This document shows positions 1 to 8,472 of a stretch of 51,784 nucleotides of DNA, piece after piece. Position 1 is the stretch's first letter; each line of letters starts with the position of its first letter. Made by a program: the position numbers and the translations under genes. Below the pieces are notes generated by a model. The model saw only the letters and a list, made by a program, of their open reading frames with translations. It was not told the origin of the DNA and made no database searches. This DNA comes from Candidatus Gastranaerophilales bacterium (GTDB taxonomy: Bacteria > Cyanobacteriota > Vampirovibrionia > Gastranaerophilales > Gastranaerophilaceae), in the NCBI GenBank assembly GCA_944326455.1, contig CALVEA010000015.1, positions 1 through 51,784 of the forward strand. Reading direction: 5' to 3'.

Positions 1-46
1 ACATTTTGATGAAAATGTTATCTTTTCCTATGGTAATCACCATTTT

Positions 47-1684
47 TTACACAGAAACATTAAAAGACAGCATATTTTTGTAACTGTCTATTTCATCATT
101 ATCCTCAGTAATTACTTCCATAACAATGGATTTATCAGACTTATCTGAACAAAAATAATCAAGCTGATTAAGGAATTCTTCTTTAGTCTTGACACATATA
201 TATTTGAATCCGCAAGCCTCTGTCCAGCCCTTCAATCCGCCTTTAAAATGTCCTGCCGCAGCAATTATCGGTTCTACGGCATCGCCAAGCATTTTATTCA
301 TTTGTAGGCTCAATTTAAATTCGACTCCTTTATTATTATTGATAACTATTAACCTGATATTCTTACCCAAATCTCTTTGACCCAAGGCATTCATATCATA
401 GAAAAATGCGAGGTCGCCAACCACACCAAAACATAGCTTGTCTTTATCAACAAGAGATTGTCCTGTCAAAGATGACAGCGCACCATCTATGCCAAATCCG
501 CCTACATTGGAATTAACGTCAATGCTTTCATTCAGAGTGCACAAATCCATACTTCTTAATGAATTTAGTATAGCCAGATGCAACGATGAATTTGGAGGGA
601 TTCTTTTTGAAAGTTCTCTGCAAACATAAAGGTTAGATAATCCCAGTTGAGGAAATTTAAAATCTTCAACTATACGTTTAATTTTTTCATAATAACTTAC
701 TTTACCAAATCCGGGATTTCTCATTGTTTTGAAAAAGACTTTTTCTTTGCAATGAAACAATTTCGCAAGACGATACTGAATCCGGTGCCTGAATTCACCA
801 TTCTCCGAAATCCGCCAGTTCTTTGTCCTGTTATACAGCCTAAAAGAGTTGTAATCCCCGGAAACCTGACCTATATCAATAATAATATCCGCAGGCAAAT
901 CTCGGGCTGCAGAAAGGGATACAAGAGATATCAAAACTTTATTTTTACCGTGATAATTTGATATATGATCACAAAATACCGGTGCATCATAAGATAATGC
1001 AAATTCTGAAATTGCATTTTCAGTCTCCTTATCAAATTTTAAATGTGAACCGATATAGATTCCTATTTTCTTATTTTCCAATTCCGGAAGCAACTTTTCA
1101 ATATCGGCATCATAGTATTGCGTCGTCCAAATATCTTGAGGTAATTCTTGAGATTCAAGATTATAATTAAAAAATGACGGACAGTTAATGTGTACGGCTT
1201 CGTGTTTATATTTTGCACTGACAAGTGCCGCATTAACATAACCCATTAGCCGATTTTTATCACTGCTATCATTCAACCTCGGCAGTGTTACAGACAATGC
1301 TTTTATATCATTTGGAGAAACACTTCTGTCAACAAATTGGGGCGACATATTGTATTCATTACTGTTATAATTGAAAAACGTAAGAGCAATAATCGGAAGT
1401 TTCCGATAAAAGGCTTCGGTCAAAGCCGGCATATAATTTCTGCTTGCAGTTGCACCTGTACAAGTTATCACAACCGGCTCATTTGTCTCAAACGCTATAC
1501 CGGTTGCTACATAAGCCGCACTTCTTTCATCAACTACAGAAAAATATTTAAAAAACTCATCATTCTGAATAATAGAATTGAATAATGAGTTTTGAGTTCC
1601 CGGACTTGAAACAACATACCTGATTCCGTATGCTTTCAGCATAGCTGTCAAGTAATGAACAGTATTAAAATCTTTATCAGTCAT
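47..1684 (-). CDS. MenD-like thiamine-diphosphate-dependent enzyme
   Basis: This 545-residue protein has the fold order of ThDP-dependent decarboxylases and synthases. The N-terminal part reads SSPGTQNS (about 26-33) and VDERSAAY (51-58, with the probable catalytic Glu53), which closely resemble MenD SPGSRS and VDERSAGF. The ThDP/Mg motif is GDLAFFYDMN at 423-432, like MenD GDLSFxHDLN. True MenD makes SEPHCHC in menaquinone synthesis, but no other men gene lies nearby, so the substrate is open. Related orphan copies occur in sugar and surface-polysaccharide loci, which is family knowledge and not shown here. It is the last gene of a minus-strand run, 9 bp after the PiT transporter stop, with an AGGATAA ribosome site. 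The family assignment is firm; the reaction is not. Confidence 0.8.
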   Translation of the reverse strand: MTDKDFNTVHYLTAMLKAYGIRYVVSSPGTQNSLFNSIIQNDEFFKYFSVVDERSAAYVATGIAFETNEPVVITCTGATASRNYMPALTEAFYRKLPIIALTFFNYNSNEYNMSPQFVDRSVSPNDIKALSVTLPRLNDSSDKNRLMGYVNAALVSAKYKHEAVHINCPSFFNYNLESQELPQDIWTTQYYDADIEKLLPELENKKIGIYIGSHLKFDKETENAISEFALSYDAPVFCDHISNYHGKNKVLISLVSLSAARDLPADIIIDIGQVSGDYNSFRLYNRTKNWRISENGEFRHRIQYRLAKLFHCKEKVFFKTMRNPGFGKVSYYEKIKRIVEDFKFPQLGLSNLYVCRELSKRIPPNSSLHLAILNSLRSMDLCTLNESIDVNSNVGGFGIDGALSSLTGQSLVDKDKLCFGVVGDLAFFYDMNALGQRDLGKNIRLIVINNNKGVEFKLSLQMNKMLGDAVEPIIAAAGHFKGGLKGWTEACGFKYICVKTKEEFLNQLDYFCSDKSDKSIVMEVITEDNDEIDSYKNMLSFNVSV

Positions 1685-1693
1685 AACAATATA

Positions 1694-2713
1694 TTATCCT
1701 ATAATCTTATAAATAAGGTAATAAATTGCAGAAGATAAAATCATGCATGCCGGAATTGTGAGAACCCAAGCAGTAACGATATTTCCTACAATTTTCCATT
1801 TAACGGCATGGGCATGCATGGTTGAACCTACACCCATAATAGCTGTGGAAATAACGTGAGTTGTACTCAATGGTATTCCAAAATGTGAAGCTGTAAAGAT
1901 TAGAATTGCAGAAGATGTTTCTGCAGCAAACCCATGAATCGGTTTAAGTTTAATAATCTTATGCCCCATTGTCTTAATAATCTTCCATCCGCCGTTCATG
2001 GTTCCGGCTGCCATCATAAATGCGCAGACAAGAATTACATATATCGGAATCTCAAAATCTCCGGAAGGACCTTTTTGCAGAACACCGCAAGCAAGAAGCG
2101 CAAGGGTAATAACACCCATTGTTTTCTGCGCATCATTCGAGCCGTGGCTCAATGCCATAAGCCCCGAAGATAAAAGCTGAAATTTTCTGAATCTTTTATT
2201 GACAGTATATGGGTGAGCCTTTAACAGCAATATAATCCAGAAAAGAATAAGTGTTAAAGTAAATCCGGCTATAAATCCAAGAAGAGGAGATGTAAACATC
2301 GGAATTAAAACTTTATCAACAAAAGTATGAATATGTACCGCACTTACACCTGCTTTAACAATTGTAGCTCCCAAAAGTCCCCCGATAAGCGCATGAGATG
2401 AACTTGACGGGAGCCCGAGCCACCAGGTTAAAAGATTCCACAAAACCGCTGCGAGCAAAGCACAGAATATAACCGTTAAAGTTATCATCTCAGAATTAAC
2501 TATACCTGCCCCGATTGTCTTTGCAACGTGAGTTCCCGTTAAAGCTCCCAAGAATTCAAAAGTTGCGCCAAAAAGTACGGCTTGCTTGGGAGAGAGAACC
2601 TTTGTGGATACAACTGTAGCAATGGCATTTGCGCAGTCATGAAAACCGTTTATAAACTCAAATATCAGAGCTACGATAATTACGGCTATTAAAAGTAAAA
2701 TTGTTATTGACAT
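1694..2713 (-). CDS. inorganic phosphate transporter, PiT family
   Basis: This 339-residue polytopic membrane protein takes up inorganic phosphate by cation symport in the inner membrane. The PiT duplication is visible: GFHDCANAIATVVSTK near the N-terminus and LSHGSNDAQKTMGV in the second half, both carrying the conserved (N)DA core. The PLSTTHVISTAIMG segment matches the C-terminal repeat. Many hydrophobic helices surround a cytoplasmic loop. It starts 7 bp after the DUF47 gene, the classic partner pair for this transporter, so the two are very likely cotranscribed. Confidence 0.93.
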   Translation of the reverse strand: MSITILLLIAVIIVALIFEFINGFHDCANAIATVVSTKVLSPKQAVLFGATFEFLGALTGTHVAKTIGAGIVNSEMITLTVIFCALLAAVLWNLLTWWLGLPSSSSHALIGGLLGATIVKAGVSAVHIHTFVDKVLIPMFTSPLLGFIAGFTLTLILFWIILLLKAHPYTVNKRFRKFQLLSSGLMALSHGSNDAQKTMGVITLALLACGVLQKGPSGDFEIPIYVILVCAFMMAAGTMNGGWKIIKTMGHKIIKLKPIHGFAAETSSAILIFTASHFGIPLSTTHVISTAIMGVGSTMHAHAVKWKIVGNIVTAWVLTIPACMILSSAIYYLIYKIIG

Positions 2714-2720
2714 ATTGTTC

Positions 2721-3362
2721 CTATGATTGTTTTAATACAACGTTTAAAATCGTATCTGTTACGAGATAGCATTTATCAAGCGCATTCTCAACTTCTTTAT
2801 AAATGTCTTTGAATTTTAATACTTCAAGAGCTTCATACTTACCTGAATATAGGTTAGCGGTAGCTCTTCTTAAAATCTCGTCACCATGTGTTTCAATATC
2901 TTTCATTTCAATATTGAAAGTGGTCATTTCTTCAACATTAGAAACTTTTTTAAATTTCTTAACCATTTCACACATTTTATCAGTGGCTTCAATCAATGTT
3001 AAAGCCTGTTCTTCCATTTCTTTGGTAGTATATTTCAAATTGTATACCGCGAAATTTAAACAGGCTTTAATTGTTTTCTTATTAATCTTATGCAGCTGTA
3101 CTGCTATAGTTTGAATATCTTCTCGTTCAATAGGGGTAATAAAACTCTTATTTAACTGCTTTAATATAGCTCTATAGAAAATCTTACCCTTTTTCTTGTA
3201 CTTCAAAGCAATCTCTTTATACTCTTCCGTAAGATTATTTTTCACAATCTCATCATACAACCTCGCCGATTTCTGACATATTTCCGCGATTTCCTGAAAA
3301 TATGCAAAAAACAGCTTGTCTTCCGGAGGGAGAATGTAAGACATTAAATTAAACTTTGGCAT
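2721..3362 (-). CDS. DUF47 (PhoU-like) phosphate transport regulator
   Basis: This all-helical cytoplasmic protein of 213 residues belongs to the DUF47/YkaA family, a relative of PhoU. It is encoded directly before the PiT transporter. Family members are thought to modulate Pit activity. The sequence is rich in charged amphipathic helices, with GDEILRRATANLYSGKYEALEVLKFKDIYKEVE split over two helices near the C-terminus. I place the start at the ATG at 3362 (MPKFNLMSYI) because a perfect AGGAGG lies 5 bases upstream. An in-frame GTG further upstream would put that ribosome site inside the gene. Confidence 0.88.
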   Translation of the reverse strand: MPKFNLMSYILPPEDKLFFAYFQEIAEICQKSARLYDEIVKNNLTEEYKEIALKYKKKGKIFYRAILKQLNKSFITPIEREDIQTIAVQLHKINKKTIKACLNFAVYNLKYTTKEMEEQALTLIEATDKMCEMVKKFKKVSNVEEMTTFNIEMKDIETHGDEILRRATANLYSGKYEALEVLKFKDIYKEVENALDKCYLVTDTILNVVLKQS

Positions 3363-3501
3363 GCTATTCCTCCTTTTTCCATACACTCAAAGCATACATA
3401 AAAAATTTTTTTCTGGAAAGAGGTTTTTTACAAATTGTAATAAAATAGCAGCTATGTATATTCAGCTTCTGTGTATATCTTACATACAGGAGGGGGAAAT
3501 A

Positions 3502-4272
3502 TTAAACCAATTTTAAATTGTGGGATTTTATCGGACGCAAATCCTTAAGTTCACTGATTCTCTTACTTGCAAACACAGCATCTTCTGAGAACTGTTTTAA
3601 TTCCAAAAACTTCTTATAATACCTGATTGCATCAGAATAACGGCCCAGTTTGTCAAAGCTCATAGCAATACCTAGGTAAGCTTTATAATAATCAGGGTTT
3701 CTTTTAATAATCTGGAAGAAAGTCTTGGATGCTTCTTCAAAATCACCCATTCCCATAAGCATTGCGGCTTTGTTATAATAAGCTTTTAAAAACTCCGGAT
3801 TTGTTTCAATAAGTTTGTTATAAATCATTAATGACAAATCCGCTTCATCAACAAGTTCATGTGCTATAGCGAGTTGTATTTGCGCTTCTACATTCTCTTT
3901 ATTTAAAACAATTGCTCTTACAAGCTGAGGAATGGCACATTCCGGTCTGCCGTCCGAAAGGTAACACACTCCGAGTTCATAAAAGTATTCGTCGTTCTGA
4001 TCATCAATTTTTATAAGTTTGGAAAGGTTTTTAATTGCTTTTTTATACTCTTTTAAATATTTATAAGAAAGCGCCAAACCGAGATATGCTTCTTTATGAA
4101 ACCTATCCATCATAATAGATTCAAGGTAGGTTTTAACGGATTCCTGATAAGACTTTGCAAACCTTAAAGCATCCGCTTTTATGCAAAGTTCATAAGCGCG
4201 TGTTCTTTTAGGCAATGTAACCGTAGTTACTGCTTTTGCAAGATTTTTTTCTGTATTGGAATCTATTTGCAT
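3502..4272 (-). CDS. TPR-repeat protein
   Basis: This 256-residue protein is built from about six tetratricopeptide repeats from residue 27 onward. Examples are AYLGLALSYKYLKEYKKAI, YFYELGVCYLSDGRPECAI and AYLGIAMSFDKLGRYSDAI. It has no signal peptide or membrane segment, so it is probably a cytoplasmic scaffold for protein-protein contacts. The ATG is preceded by GGGAGAGG at good distance. It stands between the polymerase gene and the phosphate operon with gaps of 78 and 139 bp, so it may be transcribed alone. No partner can be named from sequence. Confidence 0.85.
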   Translation of the reverse strand: MQIDSNTEKNLAKAVTTVTLPKRTRAYELCIKADALRFAKSYQESVKTYLESIMMDRFHKEAYLGLALSYKYLKEYKKAIKNLSKLIKIDDQNDEYFYELGVCYLSDGRPECAIPQLVRAIVLNKENVEAQIQLAIAHELVDEADLSLMIYNKLIETNPEFLKAYYNKAAMLMGMGDFEEASKTFFQIIKRNPDYYKAYLGIAMSFDKLGRYSDAIRYYKKFLELKQFSEDAVFASKRISELKDLRPIKSHNLKLV

Positions 4273-4350
4273 AAACCTCTCCCGATTCTATTCTACAGAA
4301 CCGGAAGCATGAAAATAACGACTAAATGGAGGATTTTTTATCGGATGCGA

Positions 4351-5568
4351 TTACCCCTTGGTCAAAAAATCCTGTTTATACGGAACTTCTTTATTAGTAA
4401 ACCCCGTTCTTACAATATTCCTGCCAAATTTTGCTTCCAGTTTATCCAAACTCTTTCCGAGGTTTTCATTTTTTTCCCGCTTGGTATTATCATCAAATAA
4501 AGCAAGCTGCTCGTTTGTATTAGGATTAAAATTATCTAATACTATTCCTACACTTCTATAAAGAATCTTTTTATCAAACATTTTTTCTAATTCAGGTATT
4601 GCAGCGTTTGAAATCTCAAACTCAAAATCTGTCGGGTGTTCAAGATTAACTTTTTGATATAAAACCCTAAAATCCTTTGTTTTAAGAATTACCCCGATAG
4701 TTGAACATTTGCAGCCTGATTTCCTTAGCTTTCTGCAAGCAGCGTGTATATGAACCATGAGTTCATTTTTCAGATAGGTTAAATCCGATGTAAATTCAGG
4801 AAACGATTTTGTATCACTTATGGATTTTGGAGCCGAAATCTCTGTCGAAACTTTATTAATCATATTTCCAAGGAGTTCATATTTAACCTCAAGCCCGTTT
4901 TTCCCGAACCGGCTCTTTAACCAGACATCATTTTTCTGTACGTAATCATAAGCAGTTCTTATCCCGTGACCTCTAAGTTTTGGAGCAAGTTTTCTTCCGA
5001 TACCCCAGACTTCTTCTATGTCAGTATGTTTGAGAAGCCTTGTTATTCCGCATCTTCCGGTTACACAAATATGGTCAGGCATATTCTTGGCTTTGTCAGA
5101 TGCGAGTTTTGCTAATGACTTTGTCCTGCTTACTCCTATTGAAACCGGAATAGAGGTTTCTTTCAGGATAAATTCCCGTATATGTTTTGCAAGCTTGTAA
5201 TAATTCATTTTGTACAGTTTTGAAAGCCCTGTTAAGTCAACGAAAGCTTCATCTATGGAATAAACTTCAACATAAGGGCTGAATTCTTTTAACAAAGACA
5301 TAACTTCCGATGAAATTGTTGAATAATTATAATGATTAGCATTTATATAAATACAATCCGGAAATTGCTCTGATGCCATAAACAGAGGCTGTCCCATCGG
5401 AATACCCATTTGTTTTGCTTCTCTGGAGCGTGCAATTACGCAGCCCCTGTCTCCCGAAACCACACAGACGGGAAGCCCGTTCAATTCCGGATTAAGCTTT
5501 CTTTCACACGATACAAAAAAGCTGTCACAATCTATTAATGCTATATATTTTTGTTCCTGCATATTCAT
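4351..5568 (-). CDS. Y-family DNA polymerase, UmuC-like
   Basis: This is a translesion DNA polymerase of 405 residues. The palm metal ligands are visible in ALIDCDSFFVSCE (Asp13, Asp15) and YSIDEAFVDL (Asp106, Glu107). The finger segment GCVIARSREAKQMGIPMGQP is typical of UmuC rather than DinB. The helix-hairpin-helix part (EEVWGIGRKLAPKLRGHGI) and a little-finger domain follow. The C-terminal LALFDD is a possible clamp-binding peptide. No umuD gene lies beside it; instead it overlaps a small gene by 4 bases (ATGA), which implies translational coupling. Confidence 0.9.
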   Translation of the reverse strand: MNMQEQKYIALIDCDSFFVSCERKLNPELNGLPVCVVSGDRGCVIARSREAKQMGIPMGQPLFMASEQFPDCIYINANHYNYSTISSEVMSLLKEFSPYVEVYSIDEAFVDLTGLSKLYKMNYYKLAKHIREFILKETSIPVSIGVSRTKSLAKLASDKAKNMPDHICVTGRCGITRLLKHTDIEEVWGIGRKLAPKLRGHGIRTAYDYVQKNDVWLKSRFGKNGLEVKYELLGNMINKVSTEISAPKSISDTKSFPEFTSDLTYLKNELMVHIHAACRKLRKSGCKCSTIGVILKTKDFRVLYQKVNLEHPTDFEFEISNAAIPELEKMFDKKILYRSVGIVLDNFNPNTNEQLALFDDNTKREKNENLGKSLDKLEAKFGRNIVRTGFTNKEVPYKQDFLTKG

Positions 5569-5768
5569 TCGTAGATATAACTTATTGTCCTTGATTTTGG
5601 ATTGTAAACTTTTTTCAGAGGAAGGATTTCTAACAAAAGTCCTTCTCTATATTTTTTAGCATACCATTTTAAAAACCTCAAGGCTGATTTTATATCTGTG
5701 GTACGAAATTTAACTTTTCTCTCTTTTCCCCTAAGACGGGTTATTCTGAATAAATATTGATTATGCAT
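5565..5768 (-). CDS. small basic protein coupled to the Y-family polymerase
   Basis: This 67-residue, Lys/Arg-rich protein is not recognised. It contains GKERKVKFRTTDIKSALRFLKWYAKKYREG, here cited as a helix-rich positively charged stretch of residues 14-43. Its stop codon overlaps the polymerase start as ATGA, so the pair is likely co-translated. A role as polymerase accessory or DNA-binding partner is a guess from position only. No Shine-Dalgarno is visible; TATAAA ends five bases before the ATG, so it may be another near-leaderless start. Confidence 0.6.
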   Translation of the reverse strand: MHNQYLFRITRLRGKERKVKFRTTDIKSALRFLKWYAKKYREGLLLEILPLKKVYNPKSRTISYIYE

Positions 5769-5840
5769 TTTTGTTTATAGATATTTCTTTTGCCAACATC
5801 ATCGTTTATGAGAGAAAAAACTTCCAATAATAATGTCAGA

Positions 5841-5871
5841 TAAAATAAAAAGCCCCCGAAAAAACGGGAGC
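5841..5871 (-). terminator. rho-independent terminator
   Basis: Read on the minus strand, GCTCCCG (5871-5865) pairs with CGGGGGC (5858-5852), with one G-U pair, around a TTTTTT loop. A TTTTTATTTT tract follows. It lies just after the small secreted protein gene. Confidence 0.85.
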
Positions 5872-5913
5872 CGGATGTTATAGTGTTAGTGGAAAAGTGA
5901 AGAAAGGTTTTTG

Positions 5914-6249
5914 TTAAAATCTGAAAAAGATTCCGCTGTTAAAGGTTGGACCGTAGCATCCGTAATGCGGATTATATCTGCAGTCAATCCAGTTGAATCT
6001 GTAATCTCTGTATGGGAACTTTCTGTATGTTCTAGGAGGTGGCGGAGAGCCGTAAAATATTACCGTTCTTGGACTGTGATGGACTCTTCTTATACCTGTT
6101 TTTATATCGGGAGATTCTCCTGAGGAAAAAACATCATCCTCGACAGTCGACACCGTGTTTGTCTGAATACTCTCAACCTTTGATTCCGCAAAAACCGGAA
6201 GTGATGCAATCATAGCTATTATCGCAAGTATTGGTAATATTCTTTTCAT
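5914..6249 (-). CDS. small secreted protein of unknown function
   Basis: This 111-residue protein starts with a clear signal peptide (MKRILPILAIIAMIASLPVFA) followed by a mature part rich in Tyr, Arg, Pro and Phe. The end includes CRYNPHYGCYG and a final FFRF. The two cysteines could form a disulfide in the periplasm. The ATG at 6249 is chosen because GGAGG lies just upstream and the signal peptide begins there. That ribosome site is part of a strong hairpin described separately. I do not recognise the family. The gene follows pepA and is closed by its own terminator. Confidence 0.7.
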   Translation of the reverse strand: MKRILPILAIIAMIASLPVFAESKVESIQTNTVSTVEDDVFSSGESPDIKTGIRRVHHSPRTVIFYGSPPPPRTYRKFPYRDYRFNWIDCRYNPHYGCYGPTFNSGIFFRF

Positions 6250-6251
6250 AC

Positions 6252-6297
6252 AATAACACCTCCGATTCATGATTATAACGAAAACGAAGGTGTTATT
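6252..6297 (-). promoter_or_regulatory. leader hairpin covering the Shine-Dalgarno
   Basis: In the minus-strand RNA, AATAACACCTTCG (6297-6285) pairs over 13 positions with CGGAGGTGTTATT (6264-6252). One pair is G-U, which would be an A-C mismatch in plus-strand RNA. The 3' arm contains the GGAGG ribosome site of the secreted-protein gene and ends two bases before its ATG. There is no T-run, so this is not a terminator. It looks like a translational on/off structure. Confidence 0.6.
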
Positions 6298-6326
6298 GTT
6301 CATTTTATTAAATTGATTTCAGAAAC

Positions 6327-7727
6327 TTACTGTTCAAGAATATAGTTTAAAAGTGTTCTGACACCGGCGCCGGTTGCACCCTTGATAAACTCTTTCTGTG
6401 GTTTTTCTAAGAAAGCAGTTCCGGCTATATCAATATGAGCCCATTTTACATCTTTAACAAACTTTTGGAGGAAACATCCTGCTGTAGAAGCCCCGCCCCA
6501 GCGAGAGCCGGTATTTTTCATATCAGCTATATCGCTCTTAAGGCTTTCAAAATAGTCATCCCACAAAGGAAGCTTCCAATACCTTTCGCCGCTTCTTTGA
6601 GCTGTATCAATGAGTTTTGAAACAAACTCATCATCATTACCCATAATACCGGCTGCAGCAGTACCGAGAGCCACCATGCAGGCACCTGTCAGAGTTGCAA
6701 GGTCAACAACTTCATCAACACCGAGTTCGCAGGCGTAGCACAAAGCATCTGCAAGAGTTAGTCTGCCTTCTGCATCCGTATTATCTATTTCAATCGTCTT
6801 GCCGTTTTTAGCGGTTAAAATATCACCCGGCTTATATGCGCTGCAGCCCGGCATGTTTTCACAAGCTGCAATTATTCCGTGGACTTCCACCTGAGGGTTA
6901 AATTCTTTTATAACACTCATTACACCAAGTACACATGCTGCTGCTGACATATCGTCTTTCATGGTAAGCATGGATGAAGGCGGTTTAATATCCAATCCGC
7001 CACTATCAAAAGTTATACCTTTTCCGATAATTGCAATTCTCTTTTTCGGGTTTTCAACAGAGTATTTCATGTGGATAAATTTTGGCTCTTGAGCGCTTCC
7101 TTTTGCTACTGCTAAAAATGCGCCCATTCCCATGTGTTCACATTCTTCTCTGTCATAGATTTTTGTTTCAAGCCCCAAATCACAGGCAATCGCTGCAAGT
7201 TCAGATGGTGTTGCAAATTGAGCAGGTTCGTTTGCAAGATTTCTTGCAAAACTCATTGCTGCTGCAATCTTTTCAGCTTTTCTTACCATAGCTTCGTTTG
7301 CCTGAACATAGACTTCTTTAACCTTTTTGTCTTTCTTTTCGCTCTTATATTTATCAAAAGAATAATCAGCGATTAAAGCTCCCATTGTGAATTGTTCTGA
7401 GTAATCAAATTCAATTCCGTCAAGAGAAAAAGCAACGGTTTTAGCTTCTATCTGCATTGCTTTTTTTATAGCTTTTGCAGAAGCTTCTCTCATTTTGTTT
7501 GGATTGAATTCTTCTTTTTTGCCAAGTCCCAAAACAAGAACTTTTCTGTAAACTTCCTGTCCGTATGTCGGCAAAAGATAGGTTTCGCCGAATTTTCCTT
7601 CAAATTTATCTTCGTCAACTGCATACTTGTTAGCAAGTTCGCAAGAAGTTTTTTCGCCTTCAAACATACTCACTACAAGCAGGTCGCAGTTGATTGATTT
7701 GCTGTTTTCAACAACTTTAATTTCCAT
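6327..7727 (-). CDS. pepA: leucyl aminopeptidase, M17 family
   Basis: This 466-residue cytosolic zinc/manganese aminopeptidase removes N-terminal residues from peptides. The metal-binding core is plain: GKGITFDSGGLDIKP with the conserved Lys and Asp, KDDMSAAA, and the M17 signature NTDAEGRLTLADAL. The N-terminal domain (about 1-160) is the divergent macro-like part of the family. Length is slightly shorter than the usual 480-500. AAGGAG precedes the ATG by a normal spacing. It borders the accessory island on its upstream side. Confidence 0.95.
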   Translation of the reverse strand: MEIKVVENSKSINCDLLVVSMFEGEKTSCELANKYAVDEDKFEGKFGETYLLPTYGQEVYRKVLVLGLGKKEEFNPNKMREASAKAIKKAMQIEAKTVAFSLDGIEFDYSEQFTMGALIADYSFDKYKSEKKDKKVKEVYVQANEAMVRKAEKIAAAMSFARNLANEPAQFATPSELAAIACDLGLETKIYDREECEHMGMGAFLAVAKGSAQEPKFIHMKYSVENPKKRIAIIGKGITFDSGGLDIKPPSSMLTMKDDMSAAACVLGVMSVIKEFNPQVEVHGIIAACENMPGCSAYKPGDILTAKNGKTIEIDNTDAEGRLTLADALCYACELGVDEVVDLATLTGACMVALGTAAAGIMGNDDEFVSKLIDTAQRSGERYWKLPLWDDYFESLKSDIADMKNTGSRWGGASTAGCFLQKFVKDVKWAHIDIAGTAFLEKPQKEFIKGATGAGVRTLLNYILEQ

Positions 7728-8472
7728 ACTAAAACTCCTTTCTTCTTCAAGTATTGTATATTATTTGGAGCTATTTTTAAATACGTTAATCGGATTAGTA
7801 GTTAGTGAATAGTGGACAGAATATTAAAGTTATTCGTCATTCTAAATTTATTTCCACTACTGTCCCGAATAAATTATTTTGTCACCCTGAATTTATTTCA
7901 GGGTCTTACCAATTGGGCATCACATTTATATTCTGGTAAGATGCTGAAACAAGTTCAGCATGACAGAATACGTTAAAAGACTCGCACACCTATAAACCCA
8001 AATGATTAAAGGCTTTAACCTATTTTTTAAAATTTTGGGTTTTTGGGGTTTATTTAGGACTTTTAAATTGTAAAAATTAGGCTGTGTTACCTAACGTGTT
8101 TGAATATTAGCGATTGATTAGAGATTGACTGAAAATTCCAAAATTGTCCGAAATTACCGTTTTCTTTCCTCAAATTTCCGATACAAAAATTTAATCATCG
8201 CCAAAACTCAAACACTGTCTATAATATAGCAACAACAGGTTTTGGACTCAAAAGTCCCTTTTAAATTACAACTTTTCAACTTGGAAGCAAGGCGGAAGTG
8301 TTTACTACATCTAAATAGCAGTAAATTTTGCACTAAAAACACATTAGAAAACAATTAAAAACATTCCCAAAATCTATCACTTTCAGTCAAGAATCATTAA
8401 ATTTTCATTAATATTTAAAAATAGTTTCGGTAATATGAGTATAATAATATTAATATTTGGTGGAGGATATTA
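7728..8472. other. 745-bp intergenic island boundary
   Basis: No credible gene is seen here. It contains the nested palindrome at 7881-7964 and then AT-rich sequence without recognisable RNA gene. It marks the switch from core genes (pepA) to the accessory island. I looked for a copy of the tRNA-Val 3' end as an attachment site and found none. Confidence 0.6.
7881..7964. repeat. nested cloverleaf-like palindrome
   Basis: GTCA and TGAC close the element. Inside are CCCTGAA/TCAGGG, a central stem TCTTACCA/TGGTAAGA and TGCTGAA/TTCAGCA. The same three-arm design with other bases recurs at 45680-45810, so this is probably a dispersed palindromic repeat. Confidence 0.6.

Noticed and set aside
2721..3386. 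GTG start for the DUF47 gene at 3386
   Set aside because: The AGGAGG for the ATG at 3362 would lie inside the coding region.
7728..8472. attL copy of the tRNA-Val 3' end
   Set aside because: I could not find any segment matching the tRNA 3' end here, so integration of the whole island at tRNA-Val is not supported.
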